From Ziziphus jujuba (lineage: Eukaryota > Streptophyta > Magnoliopsida > Rosales > Rhamnaceae), in assembly GCF_031755915.1 (NCBI RefSeq), contig NC_083380.1:13144001-13208000 (forward strand): DNA of 64,000 bases. Direction: 5' to 3'. Within the stretch, counting starts at the first letter, position 1, and the number at the start of each line of letters is the position of its first letter. This document shows positions 1 to 13,680 of this stretch, piece by piece. The translations under genes and the position numbers were made by a program. The notes under the pieces were generated by a model, which did not search any database, had not been told where the DNA came from, and worked only from the letters and a program-made list of their open reading frames with translations.

Positions 1-1934
1 TTAAATTTTAAAATAACCTTTTCACCCCTCAAAAATTATATTGATAATTGACAAAATACAATCCCACTATAAGTTGAATAAATAACACAAATCAAAGTGT
101 ATTTAAAACCGATGATCATATTCACCTTTTAATACCCCAAATTAATTTTCTATGACATGCATTTTTTATTATTTTATTTTTTGGTTGAGTGAGGTTTCTA
201 AAAGTTTTTGTTTTTGTTGCTTCAAGGGTTTCTAATAGTTTTTTTAATTTTTAATTTTACTTATTTATTTTTTTATAAGAATGGTTCATAAAGACCATGA
301 GAGTTGCGTAGAATGGGTTGCTCATGGGCTATAATATTCTCTTTTTCCCATGCATTAGCTTCCTAGTGTTTTTCTGTCGTTTATAATAAATACAACCCTG
401 ATGATCTGCGTCTTTTTATAACAAATTATTAATTAAGAGCACTAAATATATTAGTTTTTATTCCTTAGATCTCTGCGAAAACTCCATTAAACGACCACGA
501 TTCCTAGAGAATCTCTGTAGCGTTTTTAACATGGGTCACACTACTCAGAGAGATTTTTATATATATACAAATATTTCAAATGTTGATGCAGATTCATTGT
601 TATTGTACATGCATGTTCAGCTTCAAAGCGTACAACAAAACGATCTAAGCCGTAGAACTGACTAGAGCCAATCGTGCAAAAACTTGATGGACCATCACTG
701 ATGAGCCAGATGACAAAGTTGAACACAGTTTATCTGACATAATCACGTGGGTGGGTAATGGGAAAAATTTCAAGTGCTTCCGGAGTAGTCAGTTCTCAGT
801 ATTACGTCCATTCATTTTGTGCCATATGGAATTTTATTTTTCAGATTATAGATGTGAAGTTCTTTCTCGCTCACAAGCACCTCTTTTTCTTCTCCTCTAG
901 CTCCAGTGCTCTTTCTGTTCTTCCCTAAATTTAAAAAAAAAAAAAGAAAAAAAAAACCCATTAGTATGGGACAAAATTCTCTTAATCTGAAAACAAAAAT
1001 CTCCTTCAACCAAAATTTCTACTTTCTACTTCTCATTCTCAAAGGTGGAACAATTAAAATAACCCCATTCAAAACAAACATAAAAATTATGAAAAAATAG
1101 TGAGTTACAGCCCACACATACATACATACATACATATATATTGTTGACAAAGGGAGATGGTGAGATTTTTGACTTTTGTCGATGAAAAAAAGATTGCTTC
1201 TTAGAGAGAGAGTTGCCTTAGTTTGTGAGAGAGAAAAGAGAAAGAACAAGGCAAATCGAAGAGTAACTCATTTTCCAAATTTAATAGTTCAAATATTTGT
1301 CCTTAAATTTTTTTAAGTTTTTGGACTTGGGTTTGAGTTTTTTTTGAAATTTCAATTCAAAGGCTGAAGGAAGATTTTTCAACTCCAGTTTATGCTGACT
1401 ATTGATTCAGAAATTAATAGGTTAATTTATAGCTAAAAAAGAAATTAGTAGGTTAATGATAGTGTGGTTATGCATATAATAATTGGGCAAGGGCAAAATT
1501 CATAGGGGGGGCTCCACTTGGGTAACAAATTGATTCCCTTCACATGTGAATTCACCCTTTTTTTTGTTTTTTTTTTTTTTGGATGGAGACAATCTTCCCC
1601 CACTGAACCTCTGACATTTTGTTGGGAGCTGTGCACTGTGTCATCAATCACTTTTGCTCTCTCTCCCAAAATTCACATTTCCAAGTCCAAATTTCCCCCA
1701 CTCATCTCTCTGTCTATTTGAATAATGTACTCCCTTCACAGTGCAGACACAGAGCACCCATTTTTACACTACCAAAGCTTCTTAGCTGGCTTTTAACTTC
1801 ATTACGCGTGGAACCCACATTTCGAAAGAACAAAAAATAAGTAAATAGATAAATAAACATTTGTAATTAGTAATTGCATTCATTTATCCCTTACAATCAC
1901 ACTTACCCTTTTGGCGTTTCGGCGTTTCCCCATC
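1..1934. other. AT-rich upstream spacer, no gene seen
   Basis: The short open frames here are low in complexity, overlap on both strands and match no family I recognise. The last few hundred bases before position 1935 are presumably promoter of the thaumatin-like gene. A short CATA run lies near 1118-1136. Confidence 0.6.
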
Positions 1935-1942
1935 TATATAAA
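1935..1942 (+). promoter_or_regulatory. TATA box of the thaumatin-like gene
   Basis: TATATAAA lies about 100 bases before the ATG at 2042, preceded by CATC. Transcription would then start near 1965-1975 and give a 5' leader of about 70 bases. The position is normal for a plant core promoter. No other element was assigned. Confidence 0.7.
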
Positions 1943-2041
1943 CAAACAACTCCCCGACTCAGCTGTGGAAATAGGGGGGCTTCAGAGGATAACCCACTTT
2001 CTTCTTCATTGTTCTCAATCTGCATTTACAAGTTCTCAGCC

Positions 2042-3082
2042 ATGGCAGAAATGCTGAAGCCTCTTTTCACTCTCTTGCTCATTACCATCTTTTTCTCCAA
2101 CATTCTGGGTATCTATCTCTATTACATATTATACAATGCTTTAGCAAACAAAGCAATGTGACTCAATGTGGTTTTTTTCTCATATTTTCTCTATGTCTTT
2201 TTTGGTTATAATAGAGCTTAAAGTTACAACATTTTACTTTCATAACTGAAACAGTTTTTGTGTAACAGTCTATTGTCGTAACTAAAATTTTTAGTCACCC
2301 ATTTAGTTTTGAAACATTTTAGTCACAATTTTTTTAAAAAAATTTTAATGTTTAATTTTTTCCAATATTACTTCAATGTGTTTGTTTTTTTTGTTGCAGT
2401 GGATGTGAGAGCTACAACGCTAACTCTCTACAATAAATGCACACACCCAGTATGGCCTGGAATCCAACCCAGCGCCGGAAAGCCACTCCTAGCCCGAGGA
2501 GGCTTCAAGCTCGCACCGAACAAAGCCTACTCTCTCCGCCTCCCACCGCTCTGGTCCGGCCGATTCTGGGGTCGCCACGGCTGTGCCTTCGACGCCTCGG
2601 GCCGCGGACGCTGCGCCACCGGAGACTGCGGAGGCAACCTCTTCTGCAACGGAATCGGCGGCGCACCTCCGGCGACACTCGCTGAGATTACCCTGGGAAA
2701 CGACCAGGATTTCTACGATGTCAGCCTTGTCGACGGCTACAATCTTGCGATTTCCATTACGCCTTTCAAAGGCTCCGGTAAGTGCAGCTACGCCGGGTGC
2801 GTGAGCGATCTGAACACCATGTGCCCAGTTGGTCTTCAGGTCAGATCCCACGATAATCGGCGAGTCGTGGCATGCAAGAGCGCTTGTTTCGCTTTTAACT
2901 CGCCGAGGTATTGCTGTACGGGAAGCTTTGGGAACCCGCAGTCTTGTAAACCGACGGTGTATTCGAAGATATTCAAGACGGCTTGTCCAAAAGCTTACTC
3001 TTATGCTTACGATGACCCTACTAGCATTGCTACTTGTACTAGAGGAAATTATCTTGTCACTTTTTGCCCCCACCGTCACTAA
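2042..3082 (+). CDS. Thaumatin-like protein (PR-5 family), two exons
   Basis: Exons are 2042-2108 and 2400-3082. The intron has a GT donor at 2109 and a TTGCAG acceptor ending at 2399, in phase 1. The predicted protein has 249 residues. Residues 1 to about 26 form a secretion signal with the hydrophobic core TLLLITIFFSNIL, and the mature protein starts near ATTLTLYNKC. Sixteen cysteines are present, the number that forms the eight disulfides of large thaumatin-like proteins. The family signature appears as GRGRCATGDCGGNLFC, and the acidic-cleft residues are found in FWGR, AEITL, DFYDVSLVDGYN and YDDPTS. It ends in FCPHRH with no C-terminal extension, so it is predicted to be apoplastic rather than vacuolar. 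The family acts in defence, and some members bind or hydrolyse beta-1,3-glucan. The activity of this one cannot be read from sequence. The start was chosen because it gives a clean signal peptide and the correct splice phase. Confidence 0.95.
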
Positions 3083-5940
3083 AGGGGGAGAGATCTTCCT
3101 ATATTATTAGTTATATGATTTTAGATACAACTTATTATTATTATAGTATATATTATTAATTATTACTTATGGACTGGGTTTGGCTACTGTAGTTTTTTTT
3201 TTTAACCATATATCATTTATATATTAAGCTGCTTTTCTAGTACTATATATAAATGGTGCTTAATTGGATTGAAAATATAAGATGGTGATTTGGTGAAGTA
3301 GAATGATTATTTCCCTGTTCTCTATGAGCTGAAAGTTTTGTCCATTTGGGGTGTCCAATTATAATCTATGTTGCAACCGGGTTCTAATCAATTTTCTTCA
3401 TTTTTTTTTTTTCAATGGTCTTTGTCAGTACTTCTGTTGAGTTAACCACTAATTACATTAACTTTTTCAAACCACTATATATTCACTCCGATGAGTAATG
3501 TTTTCAGAAAACTGAGTTATTAATTGTTACCAAGTTAGAAAATTAAAGAAAGTTTACGCCTTTTAATATAATTGCATATGTTTAATGTTGACCAAGACAT
3601 TTTTTCGGGGTGTCATTAAACACCAATCGGCAGTGTCTGTTTTGTCACATAGTAAATTTGATAGTTAATTGTCAACTTTTTGCGCATAGGCATGGGATTG
3701 GGTTACAAAAGTACTTCTATGCACCAAAAAGATTGAGTCGTTTACAATATTCAACTTTTCTAGTCGTTTACAATATTCAACTTTTCTTTTTCTTTTCCTT
3801 TCGAGGGAGGGGGATTTTGGAAAATGGAACAGAGTGAAACAAACAGAACTTAGAAAAACACAGCCCCAAATCCGAGGGAGAAGGTTGCTTTATATGATAA
3901 AAAAGATACTTCTACCAAAGTTCGCTGCTAATTCGGCTTAGAGACGATGTAAATTATTTCATCACCATCTGTTACCTAAAACACTACCACTCTAGCCAGA
4001 ATATATCAAACAAAGGCAGAAGAAGTTGAAAATAATAATAATAATACAACTGAGCTTAGCCCAAATAGAAATTTACCCCAAAAAAAAAAAAAAAAAAAAA
4101 GGAAAAAAAAAAAGAAAAGAAAAAGAAAAAGAAAAACAAAAGAGCTAGACCAATAGAAGAACTCATTTACAGAACTTCTCCTTTAAACATTTGATTAACT
4201 CATCAAGTACCATTTGTTCTCATTAAAAATATGGCTTGTTCCTTAATATTTATGTTTATGATTTCTATTCTTTAAAATAATAATAATAATAAACATATAT
4301 AGATAATGACATCAAATGATCCGGAGAAATACAACATAATTATTAAATCTGCATAATTCTTATAAATTAATAATTATAAATAATTTTTTTTACCATATTA
4401 AAACTATGCTATGGTAATTATTAATAACAGCAAAAAAAAAAAAAAAGGAAATTAATTTTTACTTCATAAACAGTTTGAAATGAGATAGAGTTCATGATAA
4501 GACGATGTGGTCACCCTCATGCTAAAAATAAATTGTTTCCCCTACTTGAAAAAAAAATAAAATAAATAAAGGGCTACACAGGTGGGTCATGGAAGGTGGA
4601 TACCATTATTTGATTGCTGGACTTTGCGGCCATACTGCAACCTATTATATTTAGTGTTTCAACCAAAAAAACCTGCTCCATATTTATAGTCCAGTTTTTA
4701 TGCTTTTGATCATTTCATTGTTTACTTTACCCCAAAAAAAAAAAAAAGGAAAAAAAGAAATGAAAAAAAAGAAGAAGATAATTTAACTGTTTATGTTTTG
4801 TAAACTCTAAAATATTTTCCACACATATAAGATATTATATATATATATATGCTTCGCAATTTGTGTTATAATGTTCCATCATATTACTGTTTCCTGATTC
4901 CATTTTGTGTACTGTCCATTGTGGAAATTGTCTATGCTTCAAAAGGTAAAACACGGAAAAAGCTGGTGGGAGCTATGCATGTGATTTTTTTTCCCCCTTT
5001 TTACTAACTACTTATTTTCTAATATTAAAGTTTCATTATTAGCTTACCGTTGTTTTAAACCTTTGAAGGACATTTCATTATCCGTTATATGCCCTTTTTC
5101 TTTTTCTTCCCTTTCTTTTTCACTGATGAATTTTAAGGGCCAAATTTTTTTTTTAAAAAAAAAAGGTTTAATATGGTAAAGTTGGAGAATTGGAGACGTT
5201 GGATGTGAATCAATAAGGCTCACTATTTGAAAAAAAAAATTATTATTATGTTAGCTTAAACTATCACTGACTTTTTAAAATTTGACAATTACCACTGGGT
5301 TAATTTTCAAATTCTGGATTCAATCAGATCTAGAGCTAGCTAAAAATATACCTTTCAAGTCCTTGCTTAATTTTTCAGATTACCATTCTTAAATTTTGCC
5401 TAAGTTTGTTGAGGATTTTGAATTTGATGTCACTTAAATATTTGCCTTGGGTCCTGTTGTTTCTAATTTGTTGGCTTTGTTTACGTAACATTTTCCTTTT
5501 TTTTTTTTTTGCCCTAATTCTCTTTCTGTGATTGACGATTTTATTATTTTATCCCCATTTATTTTTGTTTTCTGAATATGTTTTGGCAAGAAAGTTTTGT
5601 GTGTATATATATATATATATATACATATATATTCTTTTTTCCAAATTATTGTCCTTGCTTTTGACTAACAATATGCTGGCTGTGTTCATATATATATTTT
5701 ATGATTCCATGTTCAAAGCCATGCCAAGGATCCAAAGTGATGCATACTGACAAAAGAGAAAGTTTCCTTTTTCTTTTCTTTGCATTTTAGGCTTTTGCTT
5801 TAATTCATTCTTCTTCTGTTTTCATCACCATTATCCACATATTAATTAATTTTTTTTAAAAAAAAAATATTTGATCAGCTTAATTAGTATTGGCCAATTT
5901 AATAATCTTGGTTGTAGCATATAATTAGAAAACGAACTTT
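3083..5940. other. AT-rich spacer with homopolymer and TA tracts
   Basis: The first 200-250 bases are probably the 3' untranslated region of the thaumatin-like gene. The rest is A/T homopolymer (for example 4079-4135 and 4734-4775) and a TA run near 5605-5630. No coding signal or RNA gene was recognised. Confidence 0.6.
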
Positions 5941-6095
5941 GAATCTGGCTGCTCTCATTCTCATCGATATCATCTTCCATAAGGTCATGAGGTCAGGCTC
6001 CATGTCCTTCTACAAAATGCTTGAATAGCAGTCCTATACATTAAGCCCTTTTTCAATAAAACAATGAAACCCAGATTTTATCTTAACAATCTTAA
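5941..6095 (+). repeat. Dispersed repeat, copy 1 (pairs with 9877-10035)
   Basis: The order of recognisable words is shared with the second copy: GCTGCTCTCATT, ATATCATC, GTCCTTCTA, AAATGCTTGA, TAGCA.TCCT, TTAAGCC/CTAAGCC, AACAATGAAAC and a final ATCTTAA. Identity looks like about 75-80 percent with small indels. The second copy lies immediately before an RNase H remnant. This copy has no coding continuation, so it may be a solitary piece of the same retroelement. Confidence 0.6.
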
Positions 6096-7637
6096 AGAAA
6101 GGTTTGAAAAATTTCTGCTTCTAATGTTTGTCAAGATTTAATGTCATTTACTTTACCTCGTGGTCAAAACCGTGAGTAGAAACCCGAATTATTGTACAAA
6201 TTGTGCATCTTGTGTATCGTGACTAATTGTGTATTATAATATACACTTTAATAATTTTTTAATATTCCTTGTTCATTTATATAAGAAGGTATTTGGTGTC
6301 AAATAGTACTAATATCACATTTAGTATTATTTACAAGGGAAAAAAAAAAAGCCTATATAGAATAATTTACTTAATTTCCATATTTTCTATAATATTAATT
6401 TTTTTATTATTGAAAGCTCCAATTTAATTGGGATCAAAAATTCATTTTCCAGGCTTTATTTTATTTTATTTTTATAAATTAGGGATGAAAGAGAATTTTC
6501 ATCATCAAGTCTCGAAGTAATCGTTGTTGATTGGGCCATTACAAAATCATTTTTTATCTTTTATTACCATGCGGTATTTGTTTTGAAAAATGTTATTCGT
6601 AATTAAAGGTGGCAATTAATATAGATACATATATTATTTAATAAATTTAAATGGTTGTTTAAAAAAGTTTATTTCTCCAAATTAAAGTTTTAAAATTAAA
6701 AATTAATACATAAATAAATATTATTAATTACTAATTGTTATTGCTAATAATGATTTCGTGAACATCACCATCATCATTGATTACAAATAGCTAACACTTA
6801 TTGGTTTTTACCACACTATTTTGCTTTCCAATCTAAATTTTGCATTTTTTACTTCACTCTATATATATTTGAAAAGATTTTTAATTTCAATGAAAAAAAA
6901 TACACCCCCTTAGGCTTGTCTTTTCCCATTTAGATGAAAATTCATTAGAATAATGTTTTCGATCAAGTTTCGTAAGTTATTGTGAATTCATGGTTCGTAT
7001 TTTATGTATTGCTACACGGGCTTTATATTATATTTACAGTGGGAAAATTTTTGTTCTTGTTTTTTTTATTTTTTATTTTTCTTGTTTTTCATGAAAAGCG
7101 AATCAGGTTGGCCCAAGAATCTGTGGGCCAGGTGGGTCGGATCGCATGTCATGTTTGCCGCTTATTTTTGACTTCTCAAACAAACGATGTCTTTTAAAGA
7201 AGATGTTGTCCGATTTGTCACAGGTAAATTGTTTTGGCCATTAAAAAGACAATAACAGGTATTTTTCTCATTTATTTTACTTTCTACTACCACTTAGCCT
7301 TCGTTTTTGTTCAATTTATATTATTTCTAACTCCCACCTCGATAACTACCACTACCACTTAGCCTTCGTTCTTTGAATTAAATAGTATTGTTTCTTTTTG
7401 GAAGTATGTCAGGTGATTTACCTTGTTTACCCTTTTTATTGCCATGATATTGATATTCTGAGTTCAGGTTATTTAGGTAAAATGCATATGGATACAAAAT
7501 GGCTTAACTTTGGGTATTATGTGGGTGTTGATTCAGTGTATTTTGCCTATTACACCCCACTGGAGTGAGGACTGCGCGATACAAAAGGATTTGATAGTGT
7601 TGGGAAGTAAAATGTATGTTTGTATATATATATGTAT
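6096..7637. other. AT-rich spacer, nothing recognised
   Basis: There is no coding frame with family similarity. A short phrase (ACCACTTAGCCTTCGTT) occurs twice, near 7291 and 7355, as a small local duplication. Confidence 0.5.
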
Positions 7638-7748
7638 GGTGAACGATAATGACACAATGCATAATGTTCTTTCTCCTTAGTGCATTTAAATTTGGTGAAC
7701 GATAATTACACAATGCATAATGTTCTTTGCCTTAGTGCATTTAAATTT
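7638..7748 (+). repeat. Two-copy tandem repeat, 56 bp unit
   Basis: Copies are at 7638-7693 and 7694-7748. Each starts GGTGAACGATAAT and ends AGTGCATTTAAATTT. They differ by a few substitutions and one base of length. No coding role is evident. Confidence 0.9.
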
Positions 7749-9350
7749 GGTGTGTCTTGTAAATTTTTCTGTGACTTCTTTTGCAGGATTTTTTCCCCTG
7801 GCAACAGTAATGAGTTCTGCACTGCTGTATATATAACACCTGCCTTAAAATGGTTTGTTAATGTCCTATTGATGTTATTGTTTATTCAGTGATGCTCTTG
7901 TATAGCTACCTTGTACTTTTAAGTGGCTTATGGAACTATGCTTTCTGTTCTATGTCATAAATTGTGGCCCTGGAGTTCTTGTTAGCTGGAACAATGAATT
8001 TGGCTCCTTCATGACATTATGGATCTATTTAACATAAATATAAGATGTCTGGTATATTTATTTGACATAACTATGGTTTCTGTCACTTATTTGAAGGAGT
8101 AATGGTTTATTTTGAAGAAAAAAAAAAAAAAAATCTCACTTAACTATCTATGATAAAAAGTTTTATGGCACTTAACTTGTTTGCTAGAATTGTAGCTGCG
8201 TGATGCCTGTGTTTTGCATATTGTTTCATTCATGTGCCACTATTTGTAGATGATGTTTTGGTTGGGCCAAGGAGGCGGAATAACAGAAAATTTGACTCGA
8301 TTGGTCCCTTAAATGTTGAAATTTAAATTTTCTGCCTCCTGGATTTTTGGGCAGATTCTTTTTTCATATTCGTTATAACTTATGTGACTTCCCCTGTTTG
8401 GACCTATCTCTCCTTACAGGTTAGTACCTCTCTCTCTCTCTCTATATATATATATATCTAATATATATATGTATATATAGTATTTACTTTGGTTTTCTTT
8501 CTATTTCATTTTCTTAATGTTTTGTCTATTTTCTAAGGATGAACACAGTAAGTGAGGTTTTGACTGAATTGGATGCAAAACTAGTAAATTGCAGATATGA
8601 TATAGCCATGCTTTGTTCTTTTAACTCATTGACTTTTATGGAACGCATTTTCTAACATGACTTCAAAGGATTATATTCGAAATTTAGACTTTTTTTATTT
8701 TATGAAAGTTAGATCCCATTCATTATGTCAATAGAGGGGTTTAAAAAGGAATCATCCACTTGAAAACTTTTAGTTTGAAAATGTTTATTGCTCATTGTGT
8801 GTTAGGAGGGCTTCATAAGGTAATATATAAACCCAATTGTGACCTTAGGGTGAGTCTTACAGATAGTATAGCGTTCGTTATACATAAATATTGGTAACCC
8901 AATTCCTTGTAGTGTATGTTGAAGATCAAAATTATTTTGTACTTACCGTACAATTTAGTTGCGTGATTGCCGTTTTGTTTGTTGGGAAACCATATTTAGC
9001 TAAAAAAGCAAGATAATAAATCTAATAGAAAGTCCCTCAAATAAAATCAAAATGAAATTAATCAAATCAGATTATGGACCTTTCGAAGATAAAATGATGT
9101 TTAAAGATTGTTAAGATAACTCAAGAGCGTGTGGCTTTTATTTTTCACCTCTAATTGAACAAGGAATCTCAGCTATAAGAATTTATAACTGCTAATTGTA
9201 TGAGATATTCCTATAATTATTATTATTGTTTTTTTTTTGGGGGAATGATATTATTTTAGTCTCATGGATTTGAAACTAGAAAACACTCAATACAAAATCA
9301 GAATTTTTTTTTTTTTTGTCCCTTTGTCAAGCTCAAAATGTGCTCAAAAC
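7749..9350. other. AT-rich spacer, nothing recognised
   Basis: It contains a CT run followed by a TA run near 8424-8475 and scattered homopolymers. No gene, RNA or element boundary could be supported. Confidence 0.5.
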
Positions 9351-9563
9351 TTATATCCTAAACCTATTTTCACTGGAATAAGAAACAACAGTTTGACCGC
9401 CAGCATTCGTCGAAGTATAGGGAACTGCACCTCCTACCAGGTCCTGTACGTATGTCCTCTGACTTCTTTGATCATATTTTATACCTTCTGCTTGGGAGGG
9501 ATTAGACCTATAACCAGCTGATCGGAGAGATTCCAATAATATTGGGTTCTTGAAAGGTGCCAC
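9351..9563 (-). pseudogene. Unrecognised coding-like fragment
   Basis: A 70-codon minus-strand frame has a balanced composition unlike the surrounding low-complexity DNA. Examples are QRTYVQDLVGGAVPYTS and NAGGQTVVSYSSENRF. I do not recognise the family. It has no signal peptide, no membrane segment and no partner exon. It could be an old exon of a captured or decayed gene, or chance. Confidence 0.3.
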
Positions 9564-9876
9564 ATTGAATGCTCTTTGCAGTTTATATGATTGCTCTTGA
9601 TTTTGATGTATATTGCCATCGCTTTAGTTTGATTTAAGAATCATCTTATCTTTGTTCTTGCCTAGATCGTTGCATGGTGATAAACTTTCTGGTATATTCC
9701 TTCTGCGATTGCCTGGGACTTGCTGTATTTTAAGTGCTGTAACCACACTTGAACTAAATCTTGTGTGGTTCTTAAAATCAACCTTGCCTTGGTGCTAGAT
9801 TTTCTTCTTTGTCATATGTGTCATTTTATCCAATGCATATAAGTTGAATGCTATATATTAACCTTTCGGGCCTGAA

Positions 9877-10035
9877 GCTTGCTGCTCTCATTTTCATCTA
9901 TATCATCGTCCATATATTGAAGTTAAATTGTCCTTCTAAAAATGCTTGAGTAGCAATCCTTTTTTGTGTATTACATTAACTAAGCCTTTTTTATGAAAAC
10001 AATGAAACACGTTTCTTATGAAATCTTAAAGGGGG
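9877..10035 (+). repeat. Dispersed repeat, copy 2 (pairs with 5941-6095)
   Basis: It is colinear with the copy near 5.9 kb. It runs directly into the RNase H-like remnant that follows, which suggests it belongs to the same retroelement-derived unit. Confidence 0.6.
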
Positions 10036-10434
10036 TATTCAAAACAAAGAAGCAGGGATGGTGTATTGCTCGGCGCAATAATGGTCATTTCTTACGTTGC
10101 ATGCCTCAGGTTACTCCGTTTCATTCTAGCATTGTATGCATGTGTATAATAGACTGGGGATGGGAAAAAGTCATTTTCGAGGGTGATTCGAAAATTTTTG
10201 TGGATTTTTTCACGAAGGGGGATACTAGCTTATTATGGACTTGTGAAGCATCAATGAAGATATGCGGGAATATTTATGTCAGGTAAATCAATGGAAGGTT
10301 AACTTTTTGCCTAGAAAAGCCAATAAAGCAGCCCATTGGATCGCAAAATCTGCTAGAAATAAATGTCTTCTCCTTGAATGGAACTCTAGTTTATCTCATG
10401 ATTTTGTATCTATTCTCAAGAATGATTCACCCTG
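9993..10434 (+). pseudogene. RNase H-like (RVT_3 type) remnant with a frameshift
   Basis: The first frame carries GWEKVIFEGDSKIFVDFFTK, the central motif of the plant reverse-transcriptase-associated RNase H-like domain, including the Asp of the GDSK turn. The frame stops at 10282. One frame over, the match continues with VNQWKVNFLPRKANKAAHW followed by IAKSARNKC, the C-terminal part of the same domain (typically VPR.AN.AAH..A), and ends at a TGA at 10434. The usual acidic segment EAEA before the GWEKV motif is missing. This is a dead, shortened copy, probably from a non-LTR element or from the related host gene family. Confidence 0.75.
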
Positions 10435-11991
10435 ATGTACTCTTTTCTTTTTGAATAAACTATTTCCTTTGACCCCAATATATATATATATATATATATA
10501 TGTAATAAATATAATTTAAAGGGGGTATCGAAAATTTTTCACCTTTTTATGGTTTTAAGGTTATGGTGTCGTTCACTTATGTGGTTTCTTTTAAATTTAA
10601 ATACAGTATGTGTGCTAATCAAGATTCAGACAAAAACGTCTTTTTTTATTTATTTAATTTTTTAATTTTTATGTGAAATAATTGAAGAAGAATGGAATTT
10701 TAGTGCTAGTTGATCGGTTTAAAATTTTGCGATTTTTTATATTATCTTTTATACTTAATATTTATTTGTTTTATATTCAGTTTATATGGAAAACTACTTA
10801 GTTTTGTGTTTTTTCAAATTTTAGGCCAAAAAAAAGATATCAAGCAAAATACTGAAAAAGTTGAAATCTATGCAATAAATATATATATATTTTTATTATA
10901 TTTGGAGTTTTATGTGGAATTTTGAAGTGCTTCTAGTTGAAAAACTTTCAACATGAATTACCCTTTGAAAATTTTATTGCATTCGGACCAACCAACCAGT
11001 ACAGTTTATTCTTTAAAGTTGAAGAAAGTGCACGGTTTAGCTGATTTGCAATCCAATGTAAAAATTGAGTTTCAAATGCCTTTCACAATGTTAAAATTTT
11101 TAAAATGTTATATGCTTGGAAAGCTAAGATATAGATAACTTTTCCAGGTAAAATCAAGGCAAAATAAATAGATTTGGATGTCCAAAAGATGGCTTAAAGA
11201 TTGGTTGAAGGGAATGACGAAGAATGAAGACATGGTGCTTACATGAAATCTATTTGGCAATTATCTATTGGAAATTGATTTGGGGTTCACAATGAAGAAC
11301 CGAAAGATGAAATAGATTAATATTATAATTAAGTGTGGTTGAATGAATATTGGTTAATAAAATAAGCATACTAGTAATTAAATTGGATTAGTTAGAGGTG
11401 GATTCCATGCTGTGTTATTAATTATTTGATAAAATAAGATAGAAAAATTCTTTTCTTTGTCTAGCTTAAGTCTGAGGTTCATTTAGAGTTAGGATTTTAG
11501 ATTTTGTTCTTTCGAAAGTTATTTGTCTTTATTTTATTTGTTCTAGCCGCACTTCATATTGACAAAAAAAAAAAAAAGAAGATATTTTTGTCAATTTTGA
11601 ATTCTGTTTGCTTTAGATTTAGGTGATTTAGCTTTGTGTTTTCACAAGTTGTTAAATTAGTTCAGCATTATTTATTTAATTTTAAAAATTTCTAGTTATT
11701 TTGTTCCTTTACTTGCTTCGATTTGCTGATTTGCTAAACTTTAACTCTCACAGTAACGTTCTCTTTGAGTTTTACGAGGAGCTTACTTTTGATTTATGAG
11801 TGTGTAACAACAAGTGCAAACTTCCGAAAGAGCATTAAGAGCATAAAAGAGACAAGAATTAAGGGAACTACAAGATCGTGTTTATAGGCGTTGGGAAATT
11901 GAAAAAAGAGATATCATGCATGGCTAATCAAGGAGAAGATGGTCTTCCCATTTGTGAGTGTTGATGATCTGTGTCTTGCGTAAGGACTCTG
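10435..11991. other. AT-rich spacer, nothing firm
   Basis: A TA run lies at about 10479-10501, followed by T-rich sequence. A 61-codon plus-strand frame at 10953-11138 is not recognisable. No element ends were found. Confidence 0.5.
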
Positions 11992-12176
11992 GATAATGCC
12001 GCTCCTAATTTGGAAATAAAGAGTGCTTTACTATGAACTTGCTTACTAAGAAACCTTTCTATGGTTTAGCTAGTGTAGATTCCAATGCTTATTTGAAAAG
12101 GTTTTTGAAGATTTGTGATATGACAAAGTATAAAGATGTTTTGGGGGTTGCTTTGAAACTAAGATTATTTCCATAG
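11992..12176 (+). pseudogene. Ty3/gypsy-type gag fragment, frameshifted
   Basis: One frame reads DNAAPNLEIKSALL and a second, from 12033, reads PFYGLASVDSNAYLKRFLKI followed by CDMTKYKDVLGVALKLRLFP and a stop at 12174. The pattern (F.G....N..L..FL.ICD..K.......LRLFP) is the N-terminal part of plant Ty3/gypsy gag domains. A frameshift separates the two pieces, and nothing of protease or polymerase follows. Confidence 0.65.
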
Positions 12177-12743
12177 ACCTCAGCAAATCAAGCTCAAGTG
12201 TCAATGCTAAAATCCTAATATATTAATGTGAATCATTTCAGAGTAAGATTCTAAAACGTATGGGGTGTGGCAAGACAACAAGATCAACCCTCAAGCCTTA
12301 GAATACCTAAGCGAAACCTAGGCATAAAAAGACATTTTTTTAAAAAAAATTCTATTATTATTTTAATTATCTTAAGAACATTAAAAAATAAAAATAAAAA
12401 AGGTACATACTTTGAATGTTAAAATTTGTATAAGTTTATATTATCCTAATGCATCCAATTAAACTAAATTTAAAAACAACTAATCATAATAAATTCATAA
12501 TTTTCAAGTTTTCAACAAAAAAACAAATCTCTTAATAATTTACAATTAGACCATTTAAATATTACTATAATTTATCTCTTATAATATTTTTTATTTAACT
12601 CTAACTCAATATCGTTTTCATCTAACTCATTTTCAATGTCATCGGATATAAAATCAATTTTTTGAACTTTTTTATTTCAACTTGAGCATCAAAGCTTTTC
12701 ATACTTTTATTTAAAAAAAAAAATTAAATCAACTTTTAAAAAA

Positions 12744-12778
<35 letters not shown>

Positions 12779-13680
12779 TTTTGGAAAGGCATGGACATTT
12801 TCAAGTCTAGGCTTGCCTTTTGATGGTCAAAACATTGTTGATCACTTTTTTTTAGCGCCTAGCTCATATGCAAGACTTTTTCTCCATGTCTTATGTTTAA
12901 ACATGCTTAAAATCTACCTTTTCATAGCAAACAATTAAACCACTATATAATATATCGGTACAATTGATTCTTGTCATTAACAATGATAAATAATATTTTT
13001 TATTTATAAAGTGAACTGACCTATCCAGATATATATAAACAAAATCATATTGATATATTGATGAAGATAGCTAGATTGATCAAGGTCATTATAAGGCTCA
13101 AGCTCAATCAACTAATAGAAGTGGGTCGAATTTGTCCATATTTTCACATGGACAAAATGTGAAAATATGCTTTGGTTAATTATTTAATAAAACGATAAAT
13201 ATTAGAAAGAAAAAAAGAATAAAGAACAAAACATTAAATATTACTTCCATTTTGTATCAACGAGGTAGTTACATTGGATCTAGAGATACAATGGTAGAGA
13301 GATGATCAATTTGCATTAAAAAAAATTGCCATTTATCACATTGATAATATAATATTCATATATATTATATCTTAAAATATATTCATTTTAACATATATTC
13401 ATTATATCACCAATGAATCCAAGAGACATGACTATTTAACTGATTGATGCTTTAATTTTAAACAAAACCAATTAATTATAGTTATGACTACAGCTGTCGT
13501 ACTAACCATTACTACATTTGTGACAAATAGAAAAAAATTAAAATGAAAAAAGATTTTGACGTCATTGGAAAATGTATCATTTAGTGAAACAATCAAACAA
13601 AATGTGAAACACGCGAAATACGTATCATTTTAGTTTTATCATAATGTTCATCTCTTTAGATGCTGTCTCTCCTTTGTGTA

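Noticed and set aside
2489..3079. 196-codon minus-strand frame opposite the thaumatin-like exon
   Set aside because: It is an antisense shadow of a GC-rich real exon and has no family pattern.
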